A stretch of 64,000 nt of DNA from Dacryopinax spathularia (Eukaryota; Basidiomycota; Dacrymycetes; Dacrymycetales; Dacrymycetaceae), in contig JBBPFI010000001.1 of NCBI GenBank assembly GCA_037974965.1, positions 2,914,001 through 2,978,000 on the forward strand, written 5' to 3'. Shown one piece after another: positions 23,901-35,552 of the stretch. Made by a program: the position numbers and the translations under genes. The notes beneath the pieces were generated by a model. It saw nothing but the letters and a program-made list of their open reading frames with translations. It searched no databases and was not told where the DNA came from. Numbering within the stretch: position 1 is the first letter of the stretch; each line of letters begins with the position of its first letter.

Positions 23901-24000
23901 TTGAGGGGACTGTCCAGCGGGATGAGGAGGCGGAGGAGGACCTGTCGACTGGGGGTGTTGGGAGAGGGGTAGGCGGTTGAGAGGAGATGGAGGAAGACAT
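14968..24000 (-). CDS. Group X hybrid histidine kinase with N-terminal kinase-like domain (Chk1/Mak2/Mak3 type)
   Basis: A 9-kb gene with more than 20 short introns, about 2,400-2,550 residues. Order from the N-terminus: Ser/Thr-rich start; protein-kinase-like domain (about 23800-22560) with GLIHREVRINAFHY and VRLAHFGNRS; ATPase with Walker A GPGGMGKSS (near 22060); a long helical region (21600-18000); GAF domain (EPVYQRDAAQDPRYS, 17480-17180); HisKA with SMSHELRTP (near 16980); HATPase_c with NLLGNALKFT, ADTGIGM, FGGTGLGLS; a degenerate receiver (16070-15800); and a receiver with LIAEDNPIAQ, phospho-acceptor Asp in LFDHHMPVLDG and the Lys in FLTKPL. This layout matches Candida Chk1 and S. 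pombe Mak2/Mak3, which sense peroxide and other stress and feed a phosphorelay. The kinase-like domain lacks HRD Asp, catalytic-loop Lys/Asn and DFG Asp, so it is probably a pseudokinase. Start is ATG 24000 (MSSSISSQPP). Confidence 0.93.
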
Positions 24001-25813
24001 GATGCTTTGCCCCGGCAAGGGAGGGGCAGACCGGTAAAGAGTCGACCCAAGTGAGCAATAAGATAGGAAGTTGGAGGAACGGCAGTAGATGTCCTAGACG
24101 ACCAACCACGAATATTGCAGTCGTAAGCCTCGTCCAATCGTCAACCGAACCACTAGGATATTCGCGGGCTGATGGCTTGGCTTCCTTTTCGTGCGTTTAG
24201 GAACGGTCGACTGATCCAGCGAGAGGTATATGTCCCACCCGAGCGAATCCGAGAGCAGCAAGTTCGTTAAAGAGAGTGTTACGTCTACGTCTTGTCTCTT
24301 CGTTGAGGTCGACGACGAGTGGACGGTGCGGTGAACAGGGCCCAGCGAGCGTTCAGTTGTTCACTTGAGTTCGGTCCGTTCCCCTAAGGCACCAGGATCC
24401 TCCTCCCTGCGCTGCGAGCGAATTCGAAAGGACAGAAAGACCCGCGACACCTTTCGGGGCTCGGACTGATTTACTTCGAGCGTTCGCAAGCCGGGTGAAT
24501 TGCGAATATAATCTAGGCGTGCTTGGTTGGCTGGACTCGAGTGACCCCGGCCGGACTTAGACCCGGAGTTATTTTCGCCATCTGCTCGCTCGGTAACGGC
24601 GTTTGAGCCACACGTACAAACCCACACGGTCGGCACGACGTAATTCTACTGATGATCTACCCCTCTCCTAACCCAGAGCAACGGACAATCCACTATCGAA
24701 TCCCCATAGCCCAAGCAAGAGGATCCATCAAACCCGTTAACCCGTTCGACGGTGATGGCCCATCCAGCCAGCCCAACCTGTCAACCAAGGAAGGTCGGGA
24801 CGTCGGGTTACCAATCACCAAACTGCATCCAGCCCATAACCTGCCCCTTTTCCTTCCCAGACAGAGACGACGCATACGCGGTGGCATACGCAACCCTGTG
24901 AGAGAGACGGCGGGACCCTGTCACCCTCGGCCCTGGGGTGAGACCCTCTTCACGCGCCCTTCCCTCCCCTTCACAGGGTCGACCCGGAGCCAGAAGGACG
25001 GAACAGAGCAACAGACGTCATCGGACCCGTTTTTGCTCCCGCGAACTTCTCCTAACTGGGTCCGAAGTGGTCGTACTGAGCAATTTGATTGACTGTATCG
25101 CCCGCGCTGACTGAATGCGTGTGCGGTGGAGGGAACGACGGGGGAAGGTGCTGGGCCGTTCTGTTTTGTTTATTTTTGTGGGTCCTAGGGGTTCCAGACG
25201 GGCTGGGTCTGGCTCCGATGGGATTTTTCCTTCTTTGGGAATATTTTGATACAGGCGGAGGGTTGGGCCGCGCGGGCCGCGTACCAACCCCGTCGGGTTT
25301 ACCAGCATCTTGGTTTTCGCCTTCAGCTTCGGGGGAATGTGCTCTCCGAGTTGAGTTGTGGCATGCCGATGGCGCCCGGCGGTTTGGATGAAGGACCAAG
25401 ACTGCACCTGCTCGGCACAAGCTTAACCAGCGCGGGGGAGGTTATTGCCATCGGGCCCAGGAGGTAATATCCCACTTGTGGAGTGAATAAGAGTCATGCG
25501 AGGTGTGGATCTCATGGATCTCAGGGTTGTGCGGAAGCCCGGGCTCAGGTTGGGACATTAAAAGTACCGCTTGGAACCCTGGATTACACAGGGACGATCG
25601 GACTTTGGCACTGCATACGTGAAAGGACAAGAGCAATGGACAAGGTGGGCCGGGGAGACGAATTGCATTTCCGTCGCCGCCGGACTGCGGCGACTTCCCT
25701 GGGCCAAAGGTACATATACAAATCGAGCACGTTCGGCAAAACAGTTCAACTACATATGCACGATACTGAAAAGACGAGAGGGGAAAGAGAGGCGGCATAA
25801 GCCTGCGTCATTT
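24001..25813. promoter_or_regulatory. Intergenic region upstream of the histidine kinase gene
   Basis: About 1.8 kb between the histidine kinase start and the 3' end of SUB2. Open frames on both strands (for example 24652-25092 and 25018-25407) show no recognisable protein motif and overlap one another antisense. A long promoter and 5' UTR is the simplest reading; an unrecognised small gene or non-coding RNA cannot be excluded. Confidence 0.4.
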
Positions 25814-27840
25814 TTACGCCTTCTTGGCCACTGGAAAACGACGTTAGTTCAGGCGAAACAGGCAGGCACACAGGGTACTCACTATAGGTCTCCGCGGGGA
25901 TCTCTGCGGGCAAATCCGGGATGGCAACTTCGAACCGGGACTGGATTTGCTTCAGAATCTCGGCGTCGGCGTCGTTGGCGACGAAAGTGATCGCAAGACC
26001 CTTGGTACCGAACCGACCAGCACGGCTATATACATATCAGCTACGACAGTCCATGATCACGCGGATCGTTTACTCACCCGACACGATGCAAGTAGGAGTC
26101 AGCATCGCTCGGCGTATCGTAGTTGATCACGATGTTGACACGCTCAACATCGATACCACGGCCGAAGATGTCGGTTGCGACCAGAATACGCTTCTCGAAG
26201 GACTTGAATTGCTGATACCGCTTGATACGCTCTTCCTGCGGAAGACCGGAGTGGATGCAGATGGAGGGGAAACCGCACTCCACAAGCAGCTTGTCGAGCT
26301 CGTTCGCGCGAGCCACGGACTTGACGAAGATGCAGACCTTTGGACACATCAGTATCAAAGTAAGTGATGCCTTGAGACTATGCAAATACCTGGTTGAATT
26401 CCAGGGTATCGAGCAGGTCGTTCAATTTCCTGTTCTTCTGCGACTCCTCCAGCCGCACGTAATGCTGCTGGAGACCGTGCAGAGTCAGCTTAGCTTCGTC
26501 GTCAACGAAGATCTCGAGAGGCTGGAGCCGACGTCAGTGTTGGCCAGCATGCTTTAAATAACAACCTACGTTCTGCATGAACTTCTTGCAAGTAACCCGA
26601 ACCTCCTTTGACAGGGTGGCCGAGAACATCATGACTTGCTTGTGATGGGGAGTCGCACGGAAGATCTCCTGAACGTCCCGGCGCATATCTTGAGTGAAAG
26701 ATGGCGAGATAAGCATGCTGTCCGAGAGGTAGGAAGATGGGAAAAAGAGGAGAAAGTCCATATGAAACTGATCCCAACTCCCCAACTCCAGCGCCGAAAT
26801 GCAGCAAGAGACATCTTCTCGCGATTGGGTTGTATGGGTGGCATAAGCCAGACATGTGACGTCGACAAGCAGCATTATCCACCTCGACACCGCGGACATG
26901 GAGGCAACCAGGCGCGTCCACATTCGGCCAGCATGGACGGAGGGCGGGATACTCAGACGACTGCACGCATGGAGCGGCTCGTCACTCGTCCGAAAGTTGG
27001 GGTTTCACAAGCGAAGAAAGATAAAGGTCGGACTCGGAGATGATGACTAACCAAGCTGCTCCAGCATTTTGTCGCACTCATCGAGGACGAAGTGCTTGAC
27101 CGTATTGGGGTTAAAGACGCGGTCGCGAACGAGGGCGTTGAGTCGGCCCGGAGTACCGACGACGATGTGAGGGCATCGGGTCTTGTCCTTCAGCAGCTCA
27201 ATATCGTTCTTGATGGGCGTGCCACCGTAGAACACGGCGGTGCGGACATCAGGCATGTACTTGGCGAACCGGTTGTACTCGTTCTTGATCTGGTAGGCGA
27301 GTTCGCGAGTATGGCACATGACCAAGACCGTGACCTCGCCATCCACCGGCTCCAGCTGTTGAAGCGTGGCGAGCACGAATACAGCCGTCTTGCCGTGACC
27401 GGACTTGGCTTGACACAGGACGTCCATCCCAAGGACAGCTTGAGGGATACATTCTTGCTGAACTAGAATTGCAGAATCGCGTCGGTTTCATGTCGCATAC
27501 GTACGTGGCGCCGCCGCGGCCGCAGAAAGCGCACCTTCAGAGGGATGTTCGAAACCGAGGTCGCTGATGGCACGGAGGAGCTCAGGCTTCAGGAGGAAGT
27601 CCCTGCATACATTGTAAATGACCGTAATAAAGTGGATCTGGCTACGACATACCTGAAGCCAGTGGAGTGGATCGTCCCGAAGCCCTTCTTCTCATCTTCC
27701 ACTTCCTCCTCGCCCGCGCCATCAGTCGCACCACCGTGTCCGTTAGTTATGGAAACCGCATTCGCCGCAGGAGCAGTGGCGGGTTCGTTGATAGTAAGAT
27801 CCTCGTCGTAGTCAACGAGATCCTCAGCGTTGTCAGCCAT
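25814..27840 (-). CDS. SUB2: ATP-dependent RNA helicase Sub2/UAP56 (DECD-box)
   Basis: Exons assemble into a full Sub2-type protein starting [17 protein letters not shown] and ending PAETYMAKKA. Helicase motifs in order: Q-motif region (upstream exon), I AKSGHGKT, Ia [10 protein letters not shown], Ib [67 protein letters not shown] rather than DEAD, plus the acidic DYDEDL start, separates it from Dhh1 and eIF4A. The family unwinds U2AF-branch-site complexes in spliceosome assembly and loads Yra1/ALY in the TREX mRNA export complex in the nucleus. Motif I has His where other Sub2 proteins usually have Met or Leu; GKT is intact. Most introns are about 50-70 nt, but one after the DECD exon spans 363 nt. 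The neighbouring genes also act in RNA biology. Confidence 0.96.
26689..27051 (-). other. Unusually long intron (363 nt) in SUB2
   Basis: The donor is GTTAGT at 27051, directly after the codons for [11 protein letters not shown]; the acceptor is CTCAAG before ATATGCGCC ([10 protein letters not shown]). It is five to six times longer than other introns in this window. On the sense strand the downstream part is open in frame with the next exon from an internal ATG. I see no convincing C/D or H/ACA snoRNA on the sense strand. Confidence 0.8.
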
Positions 27841-28130
27841 AATAGTTCGAAGATTAAGATAAAGTTGAAGGCGCTAGACCGAGGGGGAAGAAAGATAGCT
27901 AGAGAAGCCTGAGGGACGTGGTGGTTGGACAGGAAGACGCGTTGAGTGCTACACCATGGTTTGGAGACGCCTTTTTGCTTTTGGTTCCGCTCACAGCCAC
28001 GCAAGCCTTCCGCTGCGCCTCAAGGAAGCTTCCGAAAATGGACACCGATTGGAATGATGACTTGACTGAGGAATTACAGCAAAGTAGCATTGTACGGTTG
28101 TTGTTATATACAGGAATGCGCTAAGATAGC

Positions 28131-31100
28131 CTAATTCTTCCCCTTTCCCTTCTTCTTTACCACCGTCTTGAAGTTCCAGTCAGGGCTAGCTGGCTTGGGT
28201 TGAGTTTTGACCACTGAATGAGGCTTGTCAGCAAGCCCTCCGAGCTCTTACGGGAACCGAGGCTTACCCTCAGCGAGCGACGTCTTTACGGCACCACCGG
28301 CAGCCGCACCCTTCTTCCCAGCAGCATCAGCCTTGCGCTTTGCAATGAACTCGGCAGCAAAGCGACGGCCATCCAACGTGGAGCTGTTCCCGTAGATGGA
28401 TTCCTGGATAATCTCGACTACCGCCGGGGAAGGGTCCAGCGGGAACGAAAGGAGCATCTGCATATACTCGTCCACTGCAGGACATGTTAGAATCGTCGAG
28501 ACGCAACAAGAGGTCACATACCATTGACACCACTGTTCAACCCCTTTAGCGAATCCCTCAGCCACCGCATGAAGTCAGGAGAAGGCACGAGAGCATCCCC
28601 GTCTCCAGGTGCGGGGGAGGCAGTTTTGCTAGGGGTTTTCACAAGGGATGCAGCAGAAGCGCTACGAACAGTGGCGGCAGCGGGAACGGCGGCAACAGCA
28701 GGTCGAACCACAGGAGCAGAAGCCTGCGTAACAGCCGCTGGACGGATGGCCGTCACAGCTGGAGCGGCAGCAACCTTACCACCTGGCCCAACGGTAGACC
28801 AGACCCCACTAGAAGGAGCGCTCGTCTTCGCGCTGTCTGCGTATCCTCGCTTCGCCGCGGCGGCAGCAGCCGGCAGGCCTTGGGTGCTAGCAGCGGCGGC
28901 GGCAGCGGCAGCAGCCTGAGATTTCCTCTTCTCCTCTTCTTCCTGGATTTCTTTCAGGGTCTTCTTGGGTGCCGGACCAGTTTTAGACCAAGGAGCCGCC
29001 GGCGTCGCTGGGGCTTCAGGTGCAGGAGCGGTCGACCGTGAGGCAACAGGTGCGGCCAATCCCCAGGACTGAGTTGCCGGAACAGGTTCCTCAACAGCAG
29101 GGCTGGTCGTCGCCGCGGCGGCGCGTTTGGCACGTTCAGCCTTCTCAGCAGCTTTCCTAGCTTCTGCCTTGCGCGCCTCAGCCTCTTGGATTTGGCGCAA
29201 AGAAGTTGCAGCAGCTTTTGCCTTCTCGTCAACCGGGGATGCGGCCGCGGCCCAAGGAGCGGGCTTCGTGACTACGCTAGCGGACGGCGGGGTGGGTACG
29301 GTAACCACAGGAGCCGCAGGTGAAACAGTAGCGATGGGACTAGCCACAGGGGCGACCACTGAAGCCGCCGGGGTAGAGGTCTTCGCAGGGGCAGGGGCAG
29401 CAGTGGATGCCTTTGCCTCGGTCGGAGCCTTTGGCGGGCTCTGGACAAGGGATTCGCCACGCGAACGAGCAATGGGAGCAGGAGCAGGTGGCGATGGCGC
29501 GGCAGGCTCAGCGGTCACTGGCTCTTGCTGCGGCTGCGGTACAGCTTCGCGCTCCTCTGGCGCTGCGACTGGCGCCGGCGCGGTGGAAGGCTCGACAGGC
29601 ACGTGCACCATCGGCTCGGGCTGCGGCTCGGAGGTCGCTGGTGCGGATTGGGTGGCTATGGGAGCCCAATGTTCCTGAGGCTGTTGCTGGTACGGCTGAG
29701 TCTGCCAGGGCGTTTGCGGAGGGGGTTGGAGATCCTGCAAAGGCTCCTGTTGTCCGAAAGAGATACCCTGCTGGAAGTGCTGCGGGTGCTGCTGGGCGTC
29801 GTACGGCGAGCGCGGTCCACTCAGTTGAGGGCTCGTGGAGATGATTGCCGGGTCAAAGCCGGGCTGCATAGGCGTAGGCTGCTGATACTGGATTTGTGGG
29901 GCGTTGTTCCACGGCGAGCTCTGAGGTTGATGTTGCTGCTGTTGCTGCATCTGGATGGGAAATCCATGACCTGCCTCCATTCCGGTATTCTGAGGGGGCG
30001 ATTGATACATCGGAGCATAATTGTTGGGGTTAATGGCCGGCATATACTGCTGCTGCTCCATCGTATGCGGAACGGTTGGCGACTCAGAGAGCATGCGCTG
30101 CAAGTTGCCGATTGGTGCCGTTGGCGAGTCGTAGAGCGAATCGCGGTTCAGGTTGCCGTTAATATAGCCGTTTCGCTGAACCGGCGCTCCGGGAGCGAGG
30201 GCTTGCTGCTGTTGTAACAGCAATGCTTCTCGACGGAGGAAGTCATCCCTTTCCCGTTGCCGTGCTCTTTCTCGCTCCAACGCGGGCGATCCGATAGCGC
30301 CATAGGGGGTTGTATCGGACGCATACAGGCTGTCAATCGTGTGACGCGGAGACGGCTGCCTCACAGCGGAAGGCACAACGGGGCTGATAGGTCCAAATGT
30401 ATCCAGTGATGATTGCCGTTGTGGGAAGCCATAGCCGGCTTGCTGCCGGACAACGGGGGATGGCGCAAAGTTGTCGATGCTATTGTAATTCGGCGTGCCG
30501 TAGATAGGGTTGACATTGGTATCCAAAACAGAGGGCGACTGAACGGCGAAAGGCTGCGGAATTGGCTGAGGAGCGGGAGCAAGATTGGGAGGTACGCGAG
30601 GCGGGATGACAGATAAGAAGAGCTTGGGTACCGGACCGACGCGACGCTTGATCTCGTGCAGCGGCTCAAACACATCATCGTTCTCTCGCCGCAGAAGCAG
30701 ATCCTCCGGGAAGTAATTGCCTTCATACCAGTCTTGCATTGTTGTAGCAGCAAAAGGACCTTGTATTTCGCCAGTAGGATCTCGGTAGTACCAATTGATA
30801 TTCTCCGGTGATATGCTGCTGGTTGACGTTGTGCGAGGGATATCAGGTCCGCGTTCGTTGCGGATGTTGTCCATGCCGAGTCCCATATTACGTTGATCGG
30901 CAGACATCGACAATCCGCCTATGCCGGCCGTGATACCGTTTAGACCACGTTCAGCCTCGTAGGAGCGGGTGATAGGTTCGGGCGACGGCGACAGCGGTAT
31001 GCCTGTGTGCAAAGGCTGGTCCACGCGAGATTGAAGCGCTCCACCAGTGCGGTCGGCATTTGTTGGTTCCGGTAGGAGGGGCTCGTCGCCTGAACCGTGT

Positions 31101-32250
31101 CGAGCAGAACCGCCGCCAGTACTCCACGCCACAGTCGCATTCCCAGTCGCATTCCCAGTCGCATTCCCAGAGCCCTCCGTACTGCCTGACCCTGCACCCA
31201 AAGGACGACGCCGCTCTCCGAAGGCGGAGCTAGTGCCGGTTCCATTGACGGCACCGCCCTCAGGCAGCTTGCGTCGGCTCCAGACTCCTTCATCCCGGGA
31301 GCTACCTCCACCCAGTACGCCGTCGAAAGTACCCATCGCTCGGCGCCCGCCGTTAAGTCCACCTGGGGTGGGAGGGTTACCGGCAGAGAGCGGTTGCCCG
31401 AAGGACGAGTTCCGAGCTCGAAGGGGTGGAGGTACATCTGGTAACATAGGCTCAGCGGCAGCCTTGTTGGATTGGAAGGTCGTGCTCACCACCCGAGCCT
31501 TCCTCACGCCTGCGTCCCCTCAGACCGGTACTGAACCCTCCTCCGGTACCAAACTTCTCCCTCATCGGGCTAGGTGGTGCGCCATCGCCGAGTTTACCGA
31601 ACGTATCCCGCCTCTCCCTCGGCGGGCGCTCTCCTACAGGGGAGTTCAATGGGTTATTGGACAGAGTATCAGCGCGGCGGCGTGGAGGTTCGGAGTTGAT
31701 AGGTCCAGCAAAGAACTACGCAGCCTGTAGTCAGCATCATAGAAGGATTTTGAGCCTGTTCTGCGAACCCTGCGCTCCTCGTCACTCCACTCCCTCACAG
31801 CTTCAGGTTCGCGACCCTCCTCCTGAGTCACACCTTCCCACCTCTCCACATCAATGGGCAGGTCTCCTCTCCCTCCTCCTTCACGCCAGACTGCCACCAT
31901 CTGTTCTTTCGAATATCTGTTAACCGCAATGAGCACGGGCAATGACGCTCATGGTAAGAGCGGACTAACCTGAAAGGACGACCGCCGTCCTCCTCGTGCC
32001 CAGCAACCGGAGTGACCGGTCCTTGACCGAAATCACTCAAAATGCTTGAATAGCTCGAGCTTCTCCCTTCCGCTTCCTGCAGCATCTGTGCCGCTGTAGA
32101 TGGCAAGGGGGATCCGGTGCTAGCGGCAGGAGATGTTGTTGCCACGCCTCCTCGGTCCGACTTCAGGGTGGACGGAGGTACGGTAGATGTTGGTGTCGAA
32201 AGAGGTGCTTTGCGCATCCACTCTGGACCGAACTGCAGTGCGGTAGACAT
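28131..32250 (-). CDS. GYF-domain protein, GIGYF/Smy2/Syh1-like
   Basis: About 1,300 residues. It starts MSTALQFGPEWMRK (ATG 32250). Early exons are short; one very large exon covers about 28535-31450. The N-terminal part holds RYSKEQMVAVWREG (near residue 90). The GYF domain lies at about 30620-30800: NINWYYRDPTGEIQGPFAAT, TMQDWYEGNYFPEDLLLRR; GYF domains bind Pro-rich PPGPhi ligands. The following 700 residues are low-complexity Pro/Gln then Ala/Pro/Ser-rich, with a Lys/Ala/Glu helical stretch (LRQIQEAEARKAEARKAAEK). The C-terminal domain DEYMQMLLSFPLD...IYGNSSTLDGRRFAAEFI is typical of the family, and the end is basic (VVKKKGKGKN). Human GIGYF1/2 and yeast Smy2/Syh1 act in translational repression, mRNA decay and ribosome-associated quality control; the same cytoplasmic role is inferred here. 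Confidence 0.9.
31132..31167. repeat. Three perfect 12-bp tandem copies inside the GYF gene
   Basis: The unit CAGTCGCATTCC is repeated exactly three times; on the coding strand it encodes GNAT copies (GNATGNATGNAT). It is in frame and likely polymorphic in length. Confidence 0.9.
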
Positions 32251-33608
32251 GTTTGCCTGAAAACGCGCGAAAAAGAAGGACGCGTCAGTGGAAGTGCAAT
32301 GACTGGCTCGCAGAGCGTCGGCTCACTTTCAAGATGATTTTTCGCGGGGATACTGAAGCAAAAACACGATTGTCAGCTTAATTCACCTGCAAGTTTGGAC
32401 AATGCAAAGTGCGATATTGTAACTATATATTGGCGTAGTACTCACAGAGCGCGGATGTCGCGTGCGATATGCCAATATTCGGGTGTGGACGAGGGAAATT
32501 GCGAAGGTAATGAACCGGTCTCGTGCGCCAGGCCCACACACCGAATGCCTCCACTGACGCCGGCCCTGAACAACAAGACCCACTTGGCCGGCCACTTGCC
32601 GCCCCCTAAAGAAACGACCACTATCACCTCAGTTTCTTCCGATTCTTCACCACAAATGCAATAATATCTATTAAAACGATATTCATTAGGTAGACAAAAA
32701 CAATATATTCACTCTGTCAAATATACAACGTCATCCTGGTGTATCGCTAGGAACGTTCCTAGAGTATAGTACGAGGAAACCGCATTGACCTCCCAAGCGG
32801 GTCATGAATTGTTTTCATCATGTCCACGCGTAGCCATCAATCATGAAGAGTCCCACGGTCTTCGCGACCATAGGATCACCTTCGACGAGGAAGTCAGCAT
32901 ATGTAAGGATGTAGATAGCCGCATATAGGATCGAACACACAGAGACGAAGGAACATTCCAGCGTTTGGTATGTCCACGGAGATGGCCGGAAGAGGTCCAG
33001 AGCCCGAAAAGCAGAGCGCCATCTGCGGCATAACAGCTGTACGACCCCTACAGGGCCCGGAGAATGGATGCACCAAGAGCATCGCCGTTCCCTGCATAAC
33101 CGCAGCGCTCTAAGGAAACGTGCTGAGGATCAGTAATTGCGCCGCAGCTCGGTACATAATTCGAAGCATCCAATTCAGCGATGACTACCGGCCCGTTTGG
33201 AGAATCCCGCTTGGAGAAGGTATTCAAGCACCACACGCTGTCGGCAACACAAAAGATCAACAGCGCACAGAAACCAGCGAATTCTGAACGTCAGCTCTCC
33301 GGTCGACAAGCCCAGACATAGTTAACGCATATGATTGTAGCATAGAAAAGTTATCGCCCGCGGATTCGGCATTGGAGATGGAAGAAGACGGAAACAAGAA
33401 GGCTCTCTGCTTTTGCCGTTTTGGGAAAGTCAGCTGTTGGTGTCGAAGCAGTAAACAGGATAGCGGAGAGTAAAGACCGGATAGCGAGATGTCGCAAGCA
33501 CGTATGCCACAGAAAGTCGAACAGCTATAGAACTAGATTTGATGCAGCAGGACAGTATCAGCGGCACTTGCTGGCGTCGTCCAACGGCCGCACTTCGCAG
33601 GTTGCGCT
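32251..33608. promoter_or_regulatory. Intergenic region upstream of the GYF gene
   Basis: About 1.36 kb between two minus-strand genes. It has lower GC than its flanks around 32640-32760. The short minus-strand frames (32894-33097, 33048-33260) and the plus frame at 33421 have no known motif. A TTCGATCC box on the minus strand near 32930 was tested as a tRNA T-loop and does not fit. Confidence 0.4.
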
Positions 33609-35312
33609 TCAAGGACGACGGTAGCCGGGATCACTTGGCGGCAGGGAGCGGAAGTCACGGTCCCGGGGTGGAATAGATTCCCTTGCAGGAGGAGGCCGGG
33701 GCCCAGCGCCGCCAGGAGCGGTCCCATAACCTGGTTCAGAGTAGCCATTTGCGGGCGGATAAGGAGGCACACCGCCAGGAGCCTTGGGATCAGCATAGCC
33801 TCTGTAGGAGCCAGTCCTCGGGGACGGTGATCGACGTCTGAAGAGAGCTATTCAGGATAGAGCCCAAGAATTTCCGCCGACCATCTCACCTGTAACCAGG
33901 AGCGGCAGCATCACGAGGGGGATAGTCCGGATAGCGAGTGGCACCACCGGGGGGAGGCGGTGAGCGAGCACGATAATCCGGTGGGCGAGCATAGTCCCTG
34001 AGACATGAGTGAGCATAGGTCACGGGCATCTTCAATGTAAGCTAACGAACCTGGCCGGTCCCCTGTCGTATTCGTCGCGGATAGGAGCGCTCCTGGCAGG
34101 AGGTGGTGGCGACCGAGGACGACCAGCAACAGGTGCAGGCGGATAGCCATACTTATCGCCTGTAGCCGGGGGTGCTGAGAGTGGACCGCCGGAATCACGT
34201 CTGTCATAGGGCCTTGGTACATAGGGATCCACGACAGGAGGGCGCGGCGGAGGATAGTCCGGGATGCGAGGCGGATAACCAGCAGCTGGGGGTGGAGGGT
34301 ACAGAGCGGGATCAGAATAGTAAGGCCGAGCATCATAGCGAGCGGGAGGAGGCACAGGGGGAGGGCCTCTTGCATCGGGTCGTCGGTAATCGTCATAATC
34401 ACGCCGAGGAGGCGGCGGGCCAGCATAGTCACGAGCGTAGTCGCGGGGAGGAGAGGGCGGAAGCCGGACATCCCGCGGATCCCTGTAGTCTCGAGCATCA
34501 CGAGGTGGAGGAGGCGGCCGACCATAATCATAGCGCCCATCACGAGGTGGGGGAGGAGGGTAGCGGTCACGGTCCCTATAGTCGTCGTATCGCCCATAGT
34601 CCCTGGGCGGAGGGGGAGCTGCGTAGTCCTTCGGTCCAGAATTCATGCGATCGAGCAGAGAATCTTGTCGACCGTAACCTCCAGAACCACCATATCGTCT
34701 GCCGGAACCGCCACCGCTAGTAGGGCACTCCCTGAATGAATATCAGACGACCAATCTCTACTACAGCGTAGAGCTGCAGCCCACCTCGCCCAGTGACCGT
34801 GTTGTCCGCACTTGAAGCAAGCGCCAGGGTCGTTGTTGTACTTGGACGTTCGCCCGCCGCCATGAGACTGCTCGACCTTGATCTTGCTGCCCATGAAGAA
34901 TCCTTCATTATACTTAGCAACAGCATCTTCCGCAGCTTTCACATCGTCGAATTCAACGAAGCCATAGCCCAGCTTGAGTTCGATGTTCACCACATTGCCA
35001 AGTTTCCCGAAACAGTTCTGCAGGTCCTCCTGACGAGTAGTCTCAGGTAAGCCACCGATGTAGACCTTGTTTGGCTAAGCAGCAGTTCAGATGAATGAGC
35101 ATATCAGAGCAGCAAGCGTGGCGTGCCTTAGGCTCCCTCGGTCCTTTCCAGCCGTTGCGAAACCCTCCTTTCGTGGGAGAACCGCCATCCTGTGCTGAGT
35201 CCACAGCAGTGTGATCCACCTCAGCGTCGTGACCATTTACATTCGTTGCCAAAGTATGATCAGTGGACACCTCATCGCCAATACGTTGTTCGAGAGACAA
35301 ATCGCCCTCCAT
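33609..35312 (-). CDS. RRM plus CCHC zinc-knuckle RNA-binding protein with Arg/Pro/Tyr-rich tail (SR-like)
   Basis: Reconstructed exons give an acidic N-terminus (MEGDLSLEQRIGDEV), then an RRM with RNP2 KVYIGGLPE and RNP1 LGYGFVEFDD, a CCHC knuckle CFKCGQHGHWAREC (the intron splits the Arg codon), and a long low-complexity tail dominated by RDY, PPPPR and RSPSP units. Ends DPGYRRP. The RRM-then-knuckle layout resembles SRSF7 and fungal SR-like splicing factors, although the tail has few true RS repeats. It probably binds pre-mRNA in the nucleus; phase separation through the Arg/Tyr tail is likely. Start chosen at ATG 35312; an in-frame ATG at 35427 (MARAHGG) would add 38 residues. Introns near 35040-35120, 34740-34800, 33995-34055 and 33845-33895. 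The tail shows strong antisense open frames, which are composition shadows. Confidence 0.88.
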
Positions 35313-35552
35313 ATTGAATACTTTGCGAGGGAGTGAAGCAACAGGAGAAGGGGACGAAGTGTGAACGCCGTGAACGCCGCGTGGAACGGGTATCCCTACA
35401 AATATGCCTCCGTGTGCACGAGCCATTCTGGCAACAACCACAAAATTGGATTGAGGGCAACACAACTCGCGTCCATATACGATAATCTCAAGCATCCTAG
35501 ATTTCAAATAGCTATTCTGACGAATGAGAAGCCGGTCAGATTGCCGCCCTTG

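Noticed and set aside
24652-25407. Overlapping frames of 100-146 codons as a gene between the histidine kinase and SUB2
   Set aside because: Frames occur on both strands with no motif, no consistent splice pattern and no initiator context that stands out.
26689-27051. Intron-encoded C/D snoRNA in SUB2
   Set aside because: The TGATGAC word is on the opposite strand to the transcript; no C box on the sense strand pairs with a D box near the intron ends.
29127-30217. Overlapping plus-strand frames of 183 and 230 codons opposite the GYF gene
   Set aside because: Composition shadows of Ala/Pro/Gln-rich coding sequence; Ala/Gly and Arg/Leu runs without domain content.
32900-32950. TTCGATCC on the minus strand as a tRNA T-loop
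   Set aside because: Flanking bases cannot form the 5-bp T-stem or an acceptor stem, and no anticodon arm fits.
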